From Phycisphaerales bacterium AB-hyl4 (lineage in GTDB: Bacteria > Planctomycetota > Phycisphaerae > Phycisphaerales > Phycisphaeraceae), in assembly GCA_041821185.1 (NCBI GenBank), contig JBGUBD010000015.1:21626-85625 (forward strand): DNA of 64,000 bases, read 5' to 3'. The notes beneath the pieces are model-generated. The model saw only the letters and a program-made list of their open reading frames with translations, ran no database searches and was not told where the DNA came from. The first letter of the stretch is position 1. The number at the start of each line of letters is the position of its first letter. This document shows positions 19,701-27,343 of the stretch, piece after piece. A program made the translations under genes and the position numbers.

Positions 19701-20317
19701 ACGGCGGGCTCGACCACGTGCTCGCACAGTCGCGCAATGTGAATGTGCTCGTGCTCGATACGGAGGTCTACTCCAACACCGGCGGCCAGCAATCCAAGGC
19801 CACCCCGCTCGGCGCTGCAGTGAAGTTCGCAGCAGCCGGGAAACATACGGGTAAGAAAGACCTGGGCCTTATGGCCATGTGCTACGGCCACGCCTACGTC
19901 GCCAGCATCGCCATGGGAGCCAACGACAACCATGCCGTCAAGACGCTGATTGAAGCCGAACAGTTCCCCGGCCCCTCACTGGTCATCGCTTACAGTCATT
20001 GCATGGCCCACGGCTACGACATGAGCAAAGGCCTCGACCACCAGAAACTCGCGGTCGAAACCGGCATGTGGCCGTTGTATCGCTTTGACCCTCGCCGTAT
20101 CGAGCAAGGCAAGCCGCCGCTGCAACTCGACAGCAAAGCGCCGCACCATGACGTCCGTGATTACATGAATCACCAAACGCGATTCCGCATGGTCGAGCAG
20201 GTTGATGCGGAGGAGTTTAAGGCACTTGCCGAAGCAGCACAGACGCTCGCTTCGCGACGCCTGTCGCTGTACCAGCAACTCGCCGCGATCACGCTGTCTG
20301 ACGGTATCGGCAACTGA
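16757..20317 (+). CDS. nifJ: Pyruvate:ferredoxin (flavodoxin) oxidoreductase, single-chain
   Basis: 1186 residues, full length for the one-chain enzyme. It converts pyruvate and CoA to acetyl-CoA and CO2, reducing ferredoxin or flavodoxin. Start ATG 16757 gives the usual MHCNKRVMLDGNGAVASVAYR. Landmarks in order: YPITPSSPMSE (domain I), the gamma domain with VGANKNAIKIIGE, two 4Fe-4S motifs CIQCNKCAMVCP (about 693) and CTGCGLCVNICP (about 749), CAGCGE (about 823) and NATGCSSIFGGN for the third cluster, and the thiamine diphosphate site GGDGWAYDIGYGGLDH with DTEVYSNTGGQ. All key cysteines are present, so it should be active. The enzyme points to anaerobic or low-oxygen metabolism. Confidence 0.97.
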   Translation: MHCNKRVMLDGNGAVASVAYRMNEVIAIYPITPSSPMSESADAWATRGRQNVWGQTPSVVEMQSEAGVIGSVHGALQSGALTTTFTSSQGLLLMIPNLYKIAGELTSFCMHVAARAVATHALSIFGDHSDVMACRQTGCVLLASNSVQEAHDLACIGQVATLQARLPVIHFFDGFRTSHEINGLTLLNDEQLLAMLDPHTIARHRERALSPDTPRIRGTAQNPDVFFQAREASNRFYLACPDIVQNVMDRFAALTGRRYSLFEYAGHPEAEDVIVIIGSASETVEQTVRSLTADGRRVGVLKVRLYRPFDAARFVSVLPASVRRLAVMDRTKEPGAVGEPLYQDVIAALTEDLPDDRVMPRVIGGRYGLGSKEFTPAMVKAIYGELRRSRPRRHFTVGIMDDVTHLSLPIDDWFGLDTDGATQAIFYGLGADGTVGANKNAIKIIGEEAGLHAQGYFVYDSKKSGATTVSHLRFGPNPIHAPYLIRSADFVACHQFRFLDRLDILEHARFGGTLLLNAPYSADRVWERLPRELQQQIIEKNLRVFTIDAYAIASDIGLGRRINTIMQTCFFAIANVLPRNAAIRHIKKAIEKTYASKGGDIVKQNCAAVDQALAHLHQLDVPDTADSTHYRLPIVSEEAPDFVQRVTAVMLADKGDYLPVSAFPVDGTWPTGTSQWEKRSIATKLPQWDTALCIQCNKCAMVCPHAAIRAKVFEPSALADAPNTFQTMDYKAPDLRGLRYTLQVAPDDCTGCGLCVNICPAKDKAEPGHKAIDMVPRENVRGTDEVNWDYFKKLPDVTRTRIVRLDAKGSQFFQPLMQFSGACAGCGETPYIKLLTQLFGDRAMIANATGCSSIFGGNLPTTPYCVNNDGRGPAWANSLFENNAEFGFGMRMAVDQLAAAARILVHRLAGRIGDTLANDLIAIPASDEASLHTQRQRVHALRRKLAKIDAPEARRLDHLADFLVPRSVWLVGGDGWAYDIGYGGLDHVLAQSRNVNVLVLDTEVYSNTGGQQSKATPLGAAVKFAAAGKHTGKKDLGLMAMCYGHAYVASIAMGANDNHAVKTLIEAEQFPGPSLVIAYSHCMAHGYDMSKGLDHQKLAVETGMWPLYRFDPRRIEQGKPPLQLDSKAPHHDVRDYMNHQTRFRMVEQVDAEEFKALAEAAQTLASRRLSLYQQLAAITLSDGIGN

Positions 20318-20641
20318 TGCTCGCCAGCGTCTGGATGTAGTCTCGCATCTCATCACGCACCCTTTGGTAGTGCGACAACACCTGCTCCGGCCCGATAATC
20401 TCCGGCAGCGAGCCCCGCCCGGCCACTGTCGTGGTGAGATGAAAGGTCGGCCGGGCGACAAGAACGGTTGCTATTGATTCGGTCGAATTCGCGTACGTCT
20501 GGAGCAATTGCAGTATTTGAAAAGACTGCGAAAAATAGGCAAGCAGGTTGAGTCATACGGCGATTCTGACGACTAATTGCGGGGAAAGAGGCGACCGCCT
20601 CAGCCTGAAGACCCGATTCCGTCAGTTTAAGGAAGTCAGAT
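20318..20641. other. Intergenic stretch with an inverted 24-bp copy of the next gene
   Basis: 324 bases between nifJ and the FeeM-like gene. Positions 20389-20412, read on the minus strand, are identical over 24 bases to 20845-20868 inside the FeeM-like gene; both code for SLPEIIGP in the same frame. The minus-strand frame around it (20507-20289, 72 codons, ending inside nifJ) has no clear start and only this stretch in common with the gene. It could be a gene remnant left by an inverted duplication. Nothing else is recognisable except an AT-richer patch at 20480-20580. Confidence 0.5.
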
Positions 20642-21508
20642 ATGGGTTCGTCCGCATCACCCGCACCCGCTTTGTCATCCATTCAATCCAATGCTGGACT
20701 GCAGACTGAGAGGCGACCGCTGGAACAGACCGGCCTGAGCTATGACGTGGCTGGCACGGCCGACGCAGTCATCGAGGCATGGCGGCTGGTCTATCGCAGC
20801 TACCGACGTGCGGGATTGATTGCCAGCAACCCCGCCAACCTGCACTCGCTGCCGGAGATTATCGGGCCGCAGACCATGGTCGCCTGTGGTCGGCTCGGCA
20901 CGGAAGTCGTCAGCACCATCAGTTCCTACACCGATGGCCCCACCGGCCTGCCACTCGACCAGGTTTACCCCGACGAACTCACGCAACTGCGCCGCCGCGG
21001 TCGGCGACTCGCCGAGATCGGCCTGCTCGCCGACCGTCGGGAAAATCCCAGTCGTACACTCAACAGTCTCTTTGACCTGATGCGGTTCGGCGTCCTGTAC
21101 GACATCCATTGCGGCATGGATGACACCGTCATCGGCGTCCACCCCCGCCACGCGCCTTTCTATCAGCGGATGATCGGCTTCGAGATCGCCGGCCCCGAGC
21201 GAAGCTATGCCACGGTCAACGACCAGTTGGTCGTCCTGTTGCGCCTGGATTTGCGCACGACGCCCTACCAGTCGCGCCTCCCACGCGGTTTGAAATACTT
21301 TATGGACAATCGCATCCCGCCGGAGGCGTTTGACCAGCGGTTCACCTTTGCCGAACCCGCCCTCGTCAATTCCGACATCGGCCGCTTCCGGGCGTGGTCA
21401 GACGATCACCGCCGGCTCGCACGCGAGAAATCGGCCGAGCCTGACTCATTGAACAGGGCGGACGTGTCTGAGGATCGGCATGCCAGCCGACCCCCTGTTG
21501 CGGCATAG
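20642..21508 (+). CDS. FeeM-like N-acyltransferase (GNAT-fold, N-acyl amino acid synthase type)
   Basis: 288 residues. The core (about 35-205) matches the FeeM / PEP-CTERM-associated acyltransferase group related to acyl-homoserine-lactone synthases: AWRLVYRSYRRAGLI, GTEVVSTISSYTDGPTGLPLDQVYPDELTQLR, RRLAEIGLLADRREN, LMRFGVLYDIHCGMDDTVIGVHPRHAPFYQRMIGFE. Such enzymes join an acyl-ACP chain to an amino acid or amine. AAGGAAG lies upstream of ATG 20642. The acceptor is unknown. Relatives are often linked to exosortase/exopolysaccharide loci, and the window does hold two PEP-CTERM proteins, but not next to this gene. Its coding sequence shares 24 identical bases with an inverted segment upstream. 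Confidence 0.8.
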   Translation: MGSSASPAPALSSIQSNAGLQTERRPLEQTGLSYDVAGTADAVIEAWRLVYRSYRRAGLIASNPANLHSLPEIIGPQTMVACGRLGTEVVSTISSYTDGPTGLPLDQVYPDELTQLRRRGRRLAEIGLLADRRENPSRTLNSLFDLMRFGVLYDIHCGMDDTVIGVHPRHAPFYQRMIGFEIAGPERSYATVNDQLVVLLRLDLRTTPYQSRLPRGLKYFMDNRIPPEAFDQRFTFAEPALVNSDIGRFRAWSDDHRRLAREKSAEPDSLNRADVSEDRHASRPPVAA

Positions 21509-21597
21509 GCATAGCCCAACTCATCCATGACCATCGGCTTGCCGCGTGACGACCGCGCTCGGCGGAATCTGCCGTGCCCGAATGCGCCTGAGCCGGC

Positions 21598-22530
21598 TTA
21601 CCCTTCCGCCTTGCTCGCGAGAGGGGGACGGCGAACGCCAATACGGTAGACCAGCACTACACCCCCGCCAGCCACGATCAACCCCAACACGTCGGTAAGA
21701 ATCAGCGTATCGCCAAATGCGATCCATGCCATCAGCATCGTCACCGGCGGGCTCAGATAGAACAAACTGGCGACACGCGTCGCTTCTTCGCGTGCAAGCA
21801 GACGCCACATACTCCAGTATGCCCCGAGTGACACAGCCACCACCAGCCAGACCATCGTGCCGACAAACGGTGCCACCCACTGTGTGGCGAAGCCTTCAAT
21901 CCACCAGGCAGGAAGCAGCAAAGCGAGTGTGGTGGCAAGGCTCTGGTAAAAAAGTGTCAAATCGAGCGGTTGACTGTCGGGGCTTCCTTCGCGCGTCCAG
22001 CGCCGCTGTAACAGGCTCGCGATCGTGATGCCCACCACCGAACCGAATGGGATTAAATATCCGAGTGGCGGTGTCGTTCCATCCAGAGTAAGTCGCGCCC
22101 CGACCGCGATGACCACACCACCAAAGCCAAGTATCAGCCCGAGCCACTGGCGTGCGTCGGTTCGTTCACCGAGGACATACCCCGAAAGCGTGCCAGTGAG
22201 TAAGGGTTGAAGCGCCGTCACCAGCGCCACGATGCCCGCCGGCACACCCATATCCAACGCCAACAGCGCGCACGTCAGCCAGACGCCGTGCGCGAGAATA
22301 CCCACCATGCCCATTCGGCCGGCCAGCCGATGCCCCGGCCAACTGAAACGGCCGCTCAACACAAGCCACACGCCCAGCAGGCCTGTCAGCGCGAGATAAC
22401 GCCAGAACAGCAAGGTAAAGGGGCCGGCAAATGGCAGGCCGTATTCGGCCCCGATAAACCCGGAGTTCCAAAGGAACACGAACAGAAGTTCGAGTATGAA
22501 AAACTTTCCCAACCACGTCTTTGTCGGCAT
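21598..22530 (-). CDS. DMT superfamily (EamA) transporter
   Basis: 310 residues with about ten hydrophobic segments arranged as two EamA repeats: FVFLWNSGFIGAEYGL ... RYLALTGLLGVW, ALQPLLTGTLSGYVLGERTDARQWLGLILGFGGVVI in the first half, and SLGAYWSMWRLLAREEATRVASLFYLSPPVTMLMAWIAFGD in the second. Exports metabolites such as amino acids or sugars; the substrate cannot be told. GAAAGAG lies upstream of ATG 22530. It converges with the FeeM-like gene (90 bases between stops). Between its start and the next gene a C10 tract is present at 22742-22751. Confidence 0.9.
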   Translation of the reverse strand: MPTKTWLGKFFILELLFVFLWNSGFIGAEYGLPFAGPFTLLFWRYLALTGLLGVWLVLSGRFSWPGHRLAGRMGMVGILAHGVWLTCALLALDMGVPAGIVALVTALQPLLTGTLSGYVLGERTDARQWLGLILGFGGVVIAVGARLTLDGTTPPLGYLIPFGSVVGITIASLLQRRWTREGSPDSQPLDLTLFYQSLATTLALLLPAWWIEGFATQWVAPFVGTMVWLVVAVSLGAYWSMWRLLAREEATRVASLFYLSPPVTMLMAWIAFGDTLILTDVLGLIVAGGGVVLVYRIGVRRPPLASKAEG

Positions 22531-22824
22531 GAACTCTTTCGCGAATGCGGCACTAGAGGCCGAGTGAAACGTGGCATTGGGTCAGCGGGCTGAGTGCTGA
22601 GTGCTGCGAATCCCTGAATCTCCCATCATCGCGGTGGTCAGAATTCGAGCAACAGAATCGGTGGTCCCATTCATTATATTGCCACCGTGAGCCGGTCGTG
22701 GTACGCATCGGGCTGCTCGCGGAGTGGACCGACTCATCTTACCCCCCCCCCATCGCGACTCCCCGCAGACAGCCTCGCCCCGGCAATCTAAACTGAAAAC
22801 ACCACTACGCCCAGGAACCGCCAC

Positions 22825-23850
22825 ATGTCCACCACCCTTCGTCTCGTCGAACTGAGCGCCAATACCGACGCGGTCGAACGCTTGCAACAAGCGGTCGGAG
22901 ATATTTCCTGCATCGAGCAATGGCTCCTTCACGGCAATGACAATCGCTCAACCCTTCGCCTGCTGCTGCCTTCCGACGCCGTCGAGGCGGTGTTTGACGC
23001 CATCGCCGAACACGAACTGCCCGACGATTCGTTTCGCGTCATGCTCTTCCCAATTGAGGCCACCCTGCCTGCCGTCGGCCAGCCGGAGGAAGAGCAAACC
23101 AGCAAAGAGGCCGCGAAACAATCCGGCGATCAACGCCAGCGCGGCCGCATCAGCCGTGACGAACTACTCAACGATCTCACACCCGGCACGCAGATTTCCA
23201 CCATCTATCTCATCATGGTGCTGCTCTCGGCCATTGTCGCAAGCGTCGGCCTGCTCCGGGACAACGTCGCCGTCATCATCGGCGCAATGGTCATCGCTCC
23301 GCTGCTCATGCCGAACATGGCCCTCGCCCTGGCGACCGCGCTCGGCGACTTGAAGATGGCGGCCCGCGCCCTGGCCACCAATGCCGCCGGCGTGGCCGTG
23401 GCCTTTATCTTCTCCTGCATCGTCGGCCTCGTACACGGCGTCGATCCCTCCGCTGACGAACTGCAAACACGCACTCGTGTTTCACTCGGCGACATCGGCC
23501 TTGGCCTCGCCTCCGGCATCGCCGGCGCGATCTCCGTCACCACCGGCGTACCCGCCACGCTCATCGGCGTCATGGTCGCCGTCGCCCTGCTGCCGCCGCT
23601 CGTCGCCACCGGCCTGTTGCTCGGCGCGGGCGAATGGGTCATGGCTGGCGGCGCCGCGCTCCTGCTGGCCGTGAATATCATCTGCATTAATCTGGCCGGT
23701 GTGGGTACCTTCGTGTTACAGGGCATTCGGCCCCGCACCTGGTACGAAGCCAGTGTCGCCCGCCGCGCCACCTTCACGGCCCTCGCCCTTTGGCTCACCG
23801 CCCTGCTCAGCCTCGCCGTCCTGGTCTGGATCGCCGAGGGATCCGATTGA
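22825..23850 (+). CDS. DUF389 (TIGR00341 family) membrane protein
   Basis: 341 residues. A soluble N-terminal ferredoxin-like half (about 1-95: TTLRLVELSANTDAVERLQQAVG) is joined by a charged linker (EEEQTSKEAAKQSGDQRQRGR) to a membrane half with six or so helices. The family signature is clear: TIYLIMVLLSAIVASVGLLRDNVAVIIGAMVIAPLLMPNMALALATALGD and GVPATLIGVMVAVALLPPLVATGLLLG. The biochemical role of the family is not known; transport is often assumed. It stands alone, with convergent or divergent neighbours. Confidence 0.92.
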   Translation: MSTTLRLVELSANTDAVERLQQAVGDISCIEQWLLHGNDNRSTLRLLLPSDAVEAVFDAIAEHELPDDSFRVMLFPIEATLPAVGQPEEEQTSKEAAKQSGDQRQRGRISRDELLNDLTPGTQISTIYLIMVLLSAIVASVGLLRDNVAVIIGAMVIAPLLMPNMALALATALGDLKMAARALATNAAGVAVAFIFSCIVGLVHGVDPSADELQTRTRVSLGDIGLGLASGIAGAISVTTGVPATLIGVMVAVALLPPLVATGLLLGAGEWVMAGGAALLLAVNIICINLAGVGTFVLQGIRPRTWYEASVARRATFTALALWLTALLSLAVLVWIAEGSD

Positions 23851-23986
23851 CCCAGAGCCGCCCCCGCCGGAGTTGGCGGACGTAACGTTTGCCTTGAGCG
23901 CTTGCGATCAGGGTTGGAGTCGTACGACCAACTTTTACATGTCCGTCAGTTAGCCCGATGCCACCGGCTGGCCGTGGCGGCCGGCC

Positions 23987-24559
23987 TCATTGCTTTATCA
24001 TTGCCAAGCCGTAGTGGTATGGCGGTAGCCCAAGCACTGTGCGTTCGTTGGCCTTGAAGCCGACTTGCTCAGCCCACTGCTGGCATTGCTCCGGTCGCGG
24101 GCGAATGGCCATGCTCGGCCCGCGTGGCGTCGGGATGTCGCACCGCCAGTGCATGATCCCGAGCACGCCCCCGGCCCGCAACACTCGCCAGGCCTCCGCC
24201 AACAGCCGTTCCGGCTCTTCGCAGTGCAGGATGTTGAACAGCATTGCGAACCCGGCTTGCCCATCATCCAGCCCCGTACCTTCGGTTACAAAGTTGCGCC
24301 GGATCGCCAGAACGTTTGCCACACCTTCGGCGTCCGCCTTGGCTTGCGTAGCGGCGACCATGTCCGCTTCGATGTCGAGGGCGTATACGCTGCCTTTGAT
24401 GATCCGTGCCGCGGGGATGGCAAACGTGCCGTAGCCGCATCCGAAATCCACCACGTCGCCAGTGTCGGCGTGCAAACCCATCGCCCGCAAGGTCGCGTCA
24501 GGTGAAAAGTACGTCTGCCACGATGCGTCGTCCGGCATGCCGCTTTCTCGCGTTTTCAT
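23987..24559 (-). CDS. Class I SAM-dependent methyltransferase
   Basis: 190 residues. The Methyltransf_11/25 fold is seen from motif I VVDFGCGYGTFAIPAA, through the acidic end of strand 2 (VYALDIEADMVAATQAKA) and motif FAMLFNILHCEEPERLLAEAWRVLRAGGVLGIMHWR. The HCEEP element and the C-terminal CQQWAEQVGFKANER helix resemble small-molecule methyltransferases of the UbiE/arsenite type, but the Cys pattern for arsenite is absent. The substrate is unknown. No ribosome site of note; the frame starts cleanly at ATG 24559. Confidence 0.87.
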   Translation of the reverse strand: MKTRESGMPDDASWQTYFSPDATLRAMGLHADTGDVVDFGCGYGTFAIPAARIIKGSVYALDIEADMVAATQAKADAEGVANVLAIRRNFVTEGTGLDDGQAGFAMLFNILHCEEPERLLAEAWRVLRAGGVLGIMHWRCDIPTPRGPSMAIRPRPEQCQQWAEQVGFKANERTVLGLPPYHYGLAMIKQ

Positions 24560-24732
24560 GCAGGCAGTTTATCGGAGATCTTGCAGGCGGCGCGACTTGG
24601 TGACTGACAATGTTCTCGCTTTCGCGCGGTCGTCGGCTTGCGTGGCAGGCGTCGTCCGGTGAAGATTGATCATACGGCTCGGTTGCGTATGTTCACAGCT
24701 TGCCCAGCAATGACCCGCCTTAGGAACTGTGT

Positions 24733-25794
24733 ATGTCGATGCTCGTTCGCTTTCACATACCGATGGTGCTGTTTGCGGCCTGGTTGATATTGGCGGGTTG
24801 TGGCTCGGAGGGCGAAGGCGATCGCCGATTGAGCCGCGACGGCGACACACGGCCGACCGTTGGCGTGTCCCTGCCGGGCGACGGACAAAAGTGGCACGCC
24901 GGTGTCCACTGGTGGGCCGAGCAAGCCATGGCGGAGCATTCGGAGGTCGATTGGCTCGTCCAGCGTGCCGAGCATGCAAGCGAGCAGGCAGCGCAGATCG
25001 ACGACATGCTCAAGCAAGGCATCGACGCGCTGATCATCCTCGCGTTGGACGAGGACACATCGCTGGCATCAGTCCGCCATGCGACGGACGTCGATGTCTA
25101 CGTGGTCAGCGTCGATCGCGCGCTTCACGAACCGATCGCCGACCTGTTTGTAACGGGCGACCATGCCGCGTTCGGCCGAGTCAGTGCGGAATTCATCGTG
25201 CAGCAACTCGATTTTCAGGGCAGGGTCGTGATCCTGCGCGGCGGACCGACAGCGGGGGATCGCATGCGATATGAAGCAGCGATGGAAGTGTTCGGCGCAC
25301 ATCCTGGTATTGAAGTACTCGACACGTTGCCGGGCGAGGGCGATCGCGAGCAGTCGGCCGAGGCGATGCGAACAGCCCTTGCCGAGCACGATACGATCGG
25401 TGCGGTGTGGGCGGGGGATGACGAGATGGCGCTCGGCGTGGAGGAGGCGGTGCTCGCCGCTGGCCGTGCGGATGAGATGTTGATCCTCGGCGGCGGCGGG
25501 ATGAGCCAGATCGTCGGCCGGGTGAAGGAGCAGGACCCGCTGTTTCCCGCGACGGTCGCGTATTCGCCGGCGATGATGGCGGTGGCTGTGCACCTGGCAG
25601 TGGCGGAGGTGTTGTATGATGGTGACGAGCAGGCTGTGGCCGCGATGATACCGGCCCACCTGAGGCTGGACGCCGGTGATCTGCTGGGGCTTGCCGAGCC
25701 GCGACCGACGGAACAACGGCGGCTGATCCTGCCGGTGCAATTGATCACGCAAGACAACGCAGCGGACTATCATTTCCCTGATTCGGTATATTGA
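24733..25794 (+). CDS. Sugar-binding lipoprotein of ABC-transporter type (Peripla_BP_4)
   Basis: 353 residues. Signal peptide with lipobox LILAGC (Cys about 23). The mature part is a type I periplasmic-binding fold like RbsB/XylF: PTVGVSLPGDGQKWHAGVHWW, EQAAQIDDMLKQGIDALIILALD, VYVVSVDRAL, VVILRGGPTAGDRMRYEAAMEVF, GAVWAGDDEMALGVEEAVLAAGR. It should carry a sugar to a permease or sensor. No permease or ATPase gene lies beside it, so it is an orphan here; it may serve a distant transporter or a sensor. A hairpin (GCCCCG/CGGGGC, 25798-25816) without T tail follows the stop. Confidence 0.88.
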   Translation: MSMLVRFHIPMVLFAAWLILAGCGSEGEGDRRLSRDGDTRPTVGVSLPGDGQKWHAGVHWWAEQAMAEHSEVDWLVQRAEHASEQAAQIDDMLKQGIDALIILALDEDTSLASVRHATDVDVYVVSVDRALHEPIADLFVTGDHAAFGRVSAEFIVQQLDFQGRVVILRGGPTAGDRMRYEAAMEVFGAHPGIEVLDTLPGEGDREQSAEAMRTALAEHDTIGAVWAGDDEMALGVEEAVLAAGRADEMLILGGGGMSQIVGRVKEQDPLFPATVAYSPAMMAVAVHLAVAEVLYDGDEQAVAAMIPAHLRLDAGDLLGLAEPRPTEQRRLILPVQLITQDNAADYHFPDSVY

Positions 25795-25827
25795 TTTGCC
25801 CCGGCAATAGCGGGGCCGACGCAGCAC

Positions 25828-25911
25828 GCGGGCGTGGCGGAATTGGCAGACGCGCCAGGTTTAGGTCCTGGTGGGGTAAAACCCGTGGAGGTTCGAGTCC
25901 TCTCGCCCGCA
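25828..25911 (+). tRNA. tRNA-Leu (anticodon UAG)
   Basis: 84 bases. The acceptor stem GCGGGCG pairs with CGCCCGC, discriminator A at 25911. The anticodon stem CCAGG/CCTGG encloses TTTAGGT, anticodon TAG reading CUA. A long variable arm (GTGGGGTAAAACCCGT) and T arm GGAGG TTCGAGT CCTCT are as expected for a leucine tRNA. CCA is not encoded. The next gene starts 33 bases downstream. Confidence 0.97.
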
Positions 25912-25944
25912 TTCAAAGACGATCTACGGAAGGGGGACGTTGCT

Positions 25945-27201
25945 ATGCTGGCATCTCGTCGTCTATCGCTTGTACTGCTCGCAAGCTGGATCGCTCTGGT
26001 CAGTGGAACACCCGCCCCGGCACAGGTGCGCATGGCCGACCTGTGGAAGCACGAGAGCGTCTACTACGACATCCGTACCAATCTGCCGGCCGAGGAAGTC
26101 CAATGGTACGCCGACCGTATGGACCACGTATACGAGGAATTTCAGTGGCTGACCGCCGACTTCGGTGGTCGCGAACGTCAGCACCGTCCCGAATCGCTGT
26201 TTCTCGTTGAGACCGCACCGGATTATCGCACGCTCATGCGCAGTTTCGGCATCCGGGCGGAACATGCCGGCGGCATGTACTTCAGTACAGACTCGCACCG
26301 CAGATCGGGACTGATCACCTATGTCGGCGGCCGGGATCGCCACCATGTGCTGCGGGTGTTGCGCCACGAGGCGTTTCACCAGTTCGCTGCCCGTCATTTC
26401 GGCGGACGGCTTCCCCGCTGGCTGAACGAAGGATTTGCAGGATACTTTGAGCGATCGATCGTGGTGGACGACCGCATCGCTGTCGGCTTCGCGGCAGGTT
26501 CGGACATCACGGCGTTGCGTCAGATCGTTGCCGAACGACGACACATACCATTGGACGAGTTGTTTGATATTTCACCTTCCGCGTGGCGTCGGGCAATGCG
26601 GCACGACCGCGAACGATCACGGGTGCAGTATCTCCAGTCGTGGAGCATGGTGCATTTTTTCATGCACGCGGAGGAGGGGCGATACGCACCGGCATTTCAA
26701 CAGTTCCTGAACGACCTGGCGGGGGGACGGGGCGGCCGGGTGGCGTTTCGTGAAGCGTTCGGTGCGGACATCGCCGTGGCCGAGCAACGATGGATTGCCT
26801 ATGTACTGGAAGAGATGGCCCCTGACCGGCGGTACCTGGCCAAGCAACGGCTGCTGAGCGTCGGCTCCCAGTTGCGTTTCGCGGCGGAGCGCGGCGACCT
26901 CCCGACGACGTTAGACGAAATGAACGTCATGTTTGATCAAGCGGAGGCAACTCCACCCGAACCGGGACCGCATGGCATCACCATGCCAACCGTCCCGGGC
27001 GATGGTCGCTCGCTTATGAGCTACCTCGACGACGAAGACCAATGGGTATCCTTCGAGTTGCAGGAGGCGACGGACGATGCACTTCCGCCAACGGTGGTTG
27101 GATCGGGACTCACACCTTCGCCGGTGCTTGTCTGGACACGGGGGTTCGATGGCCAGCTTCACTACGAAGTGACCTTCCGCACGGCGGTCGATGAAGACTG
27201 A
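25945..27201 (+). CDS. Secreted HExxH (peptidase MA-like, DUF1570-type) protein
   Basis: 418 residues from ATG 25945, with AGGGGG nine bases upstream; the longer frame that runs back through tRNA-Leu is an artefact. Signal peptide (LSLVLLASWIALVSGTPAPAQ). The domain after it holds RHEAFHQF with zinc ligands His about 141 and 145, and the third ligand in LPRWLNEGFAGYFE, Glu about 162. This is the gluzincin arrangement of the peptidase MA / DUF1570 group common in planctomycetes. A helical stretch (residues 200-300) and a tail rich in acid residues follow. Likely an extracytoplasmic metallopeptidase; the target is unknown. Confidence 0.82.
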   Translation: MLASRRLSLVLLASWIALVSGTPAPAQVRMADLWKHESVYYDIRTNLPAEEVQWYADRMDHVYEEFQWLTADFGGRERQHRPESLFLVETAPDYRTLMRSFGIRAEHAGGMYFSTDSHRRSGLITYVGGRDRHHVLRVLRHEAFHQFAARHFGGRLPRWLNEGFAGYFERSIVVDDRIAVGFAAGSDITALRQIVAERRHIPLDELFDISPSAWRRAMRHDRERSRVQYLQSWSMVHFFMHAEEGRYAPAFQQFLNDLAGGRGGRVAFREAFGADIAVAEQRWIAYVLEEMAPDRRYLAKQRLLSVGSQLRFAAERGDLPTTLDEMNVMFDQAEATPPEPGPHGITMPTVPGDGRSLMSYLDDEDQWVSFELQEATDDALPPTVVGSGLTPSPVLVWTRGFDGQLHYEVTFRTAVDED

Positions 27202-27343
27202 TCGAGTCGTACTGCCAGCATCATCTCTTTGAACGGCGACGCGATGGAAGCCTGTTTGGGATGCGTCGACTCGGCAGTTGGTCATCGGCACAACTTGAAA
27301 CCACGGATGGTCAGCAGTGAGCTGTTGCTGCTGTTGCAGCGCT

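Noticed and set aside
25834-25944. In-frame extension of the HExxH protein through tRNA-Leu
   Set aside because: The ATG at 25945 has a good ribosome site and a signal peptide; the extension is the tRNA sequence translated.
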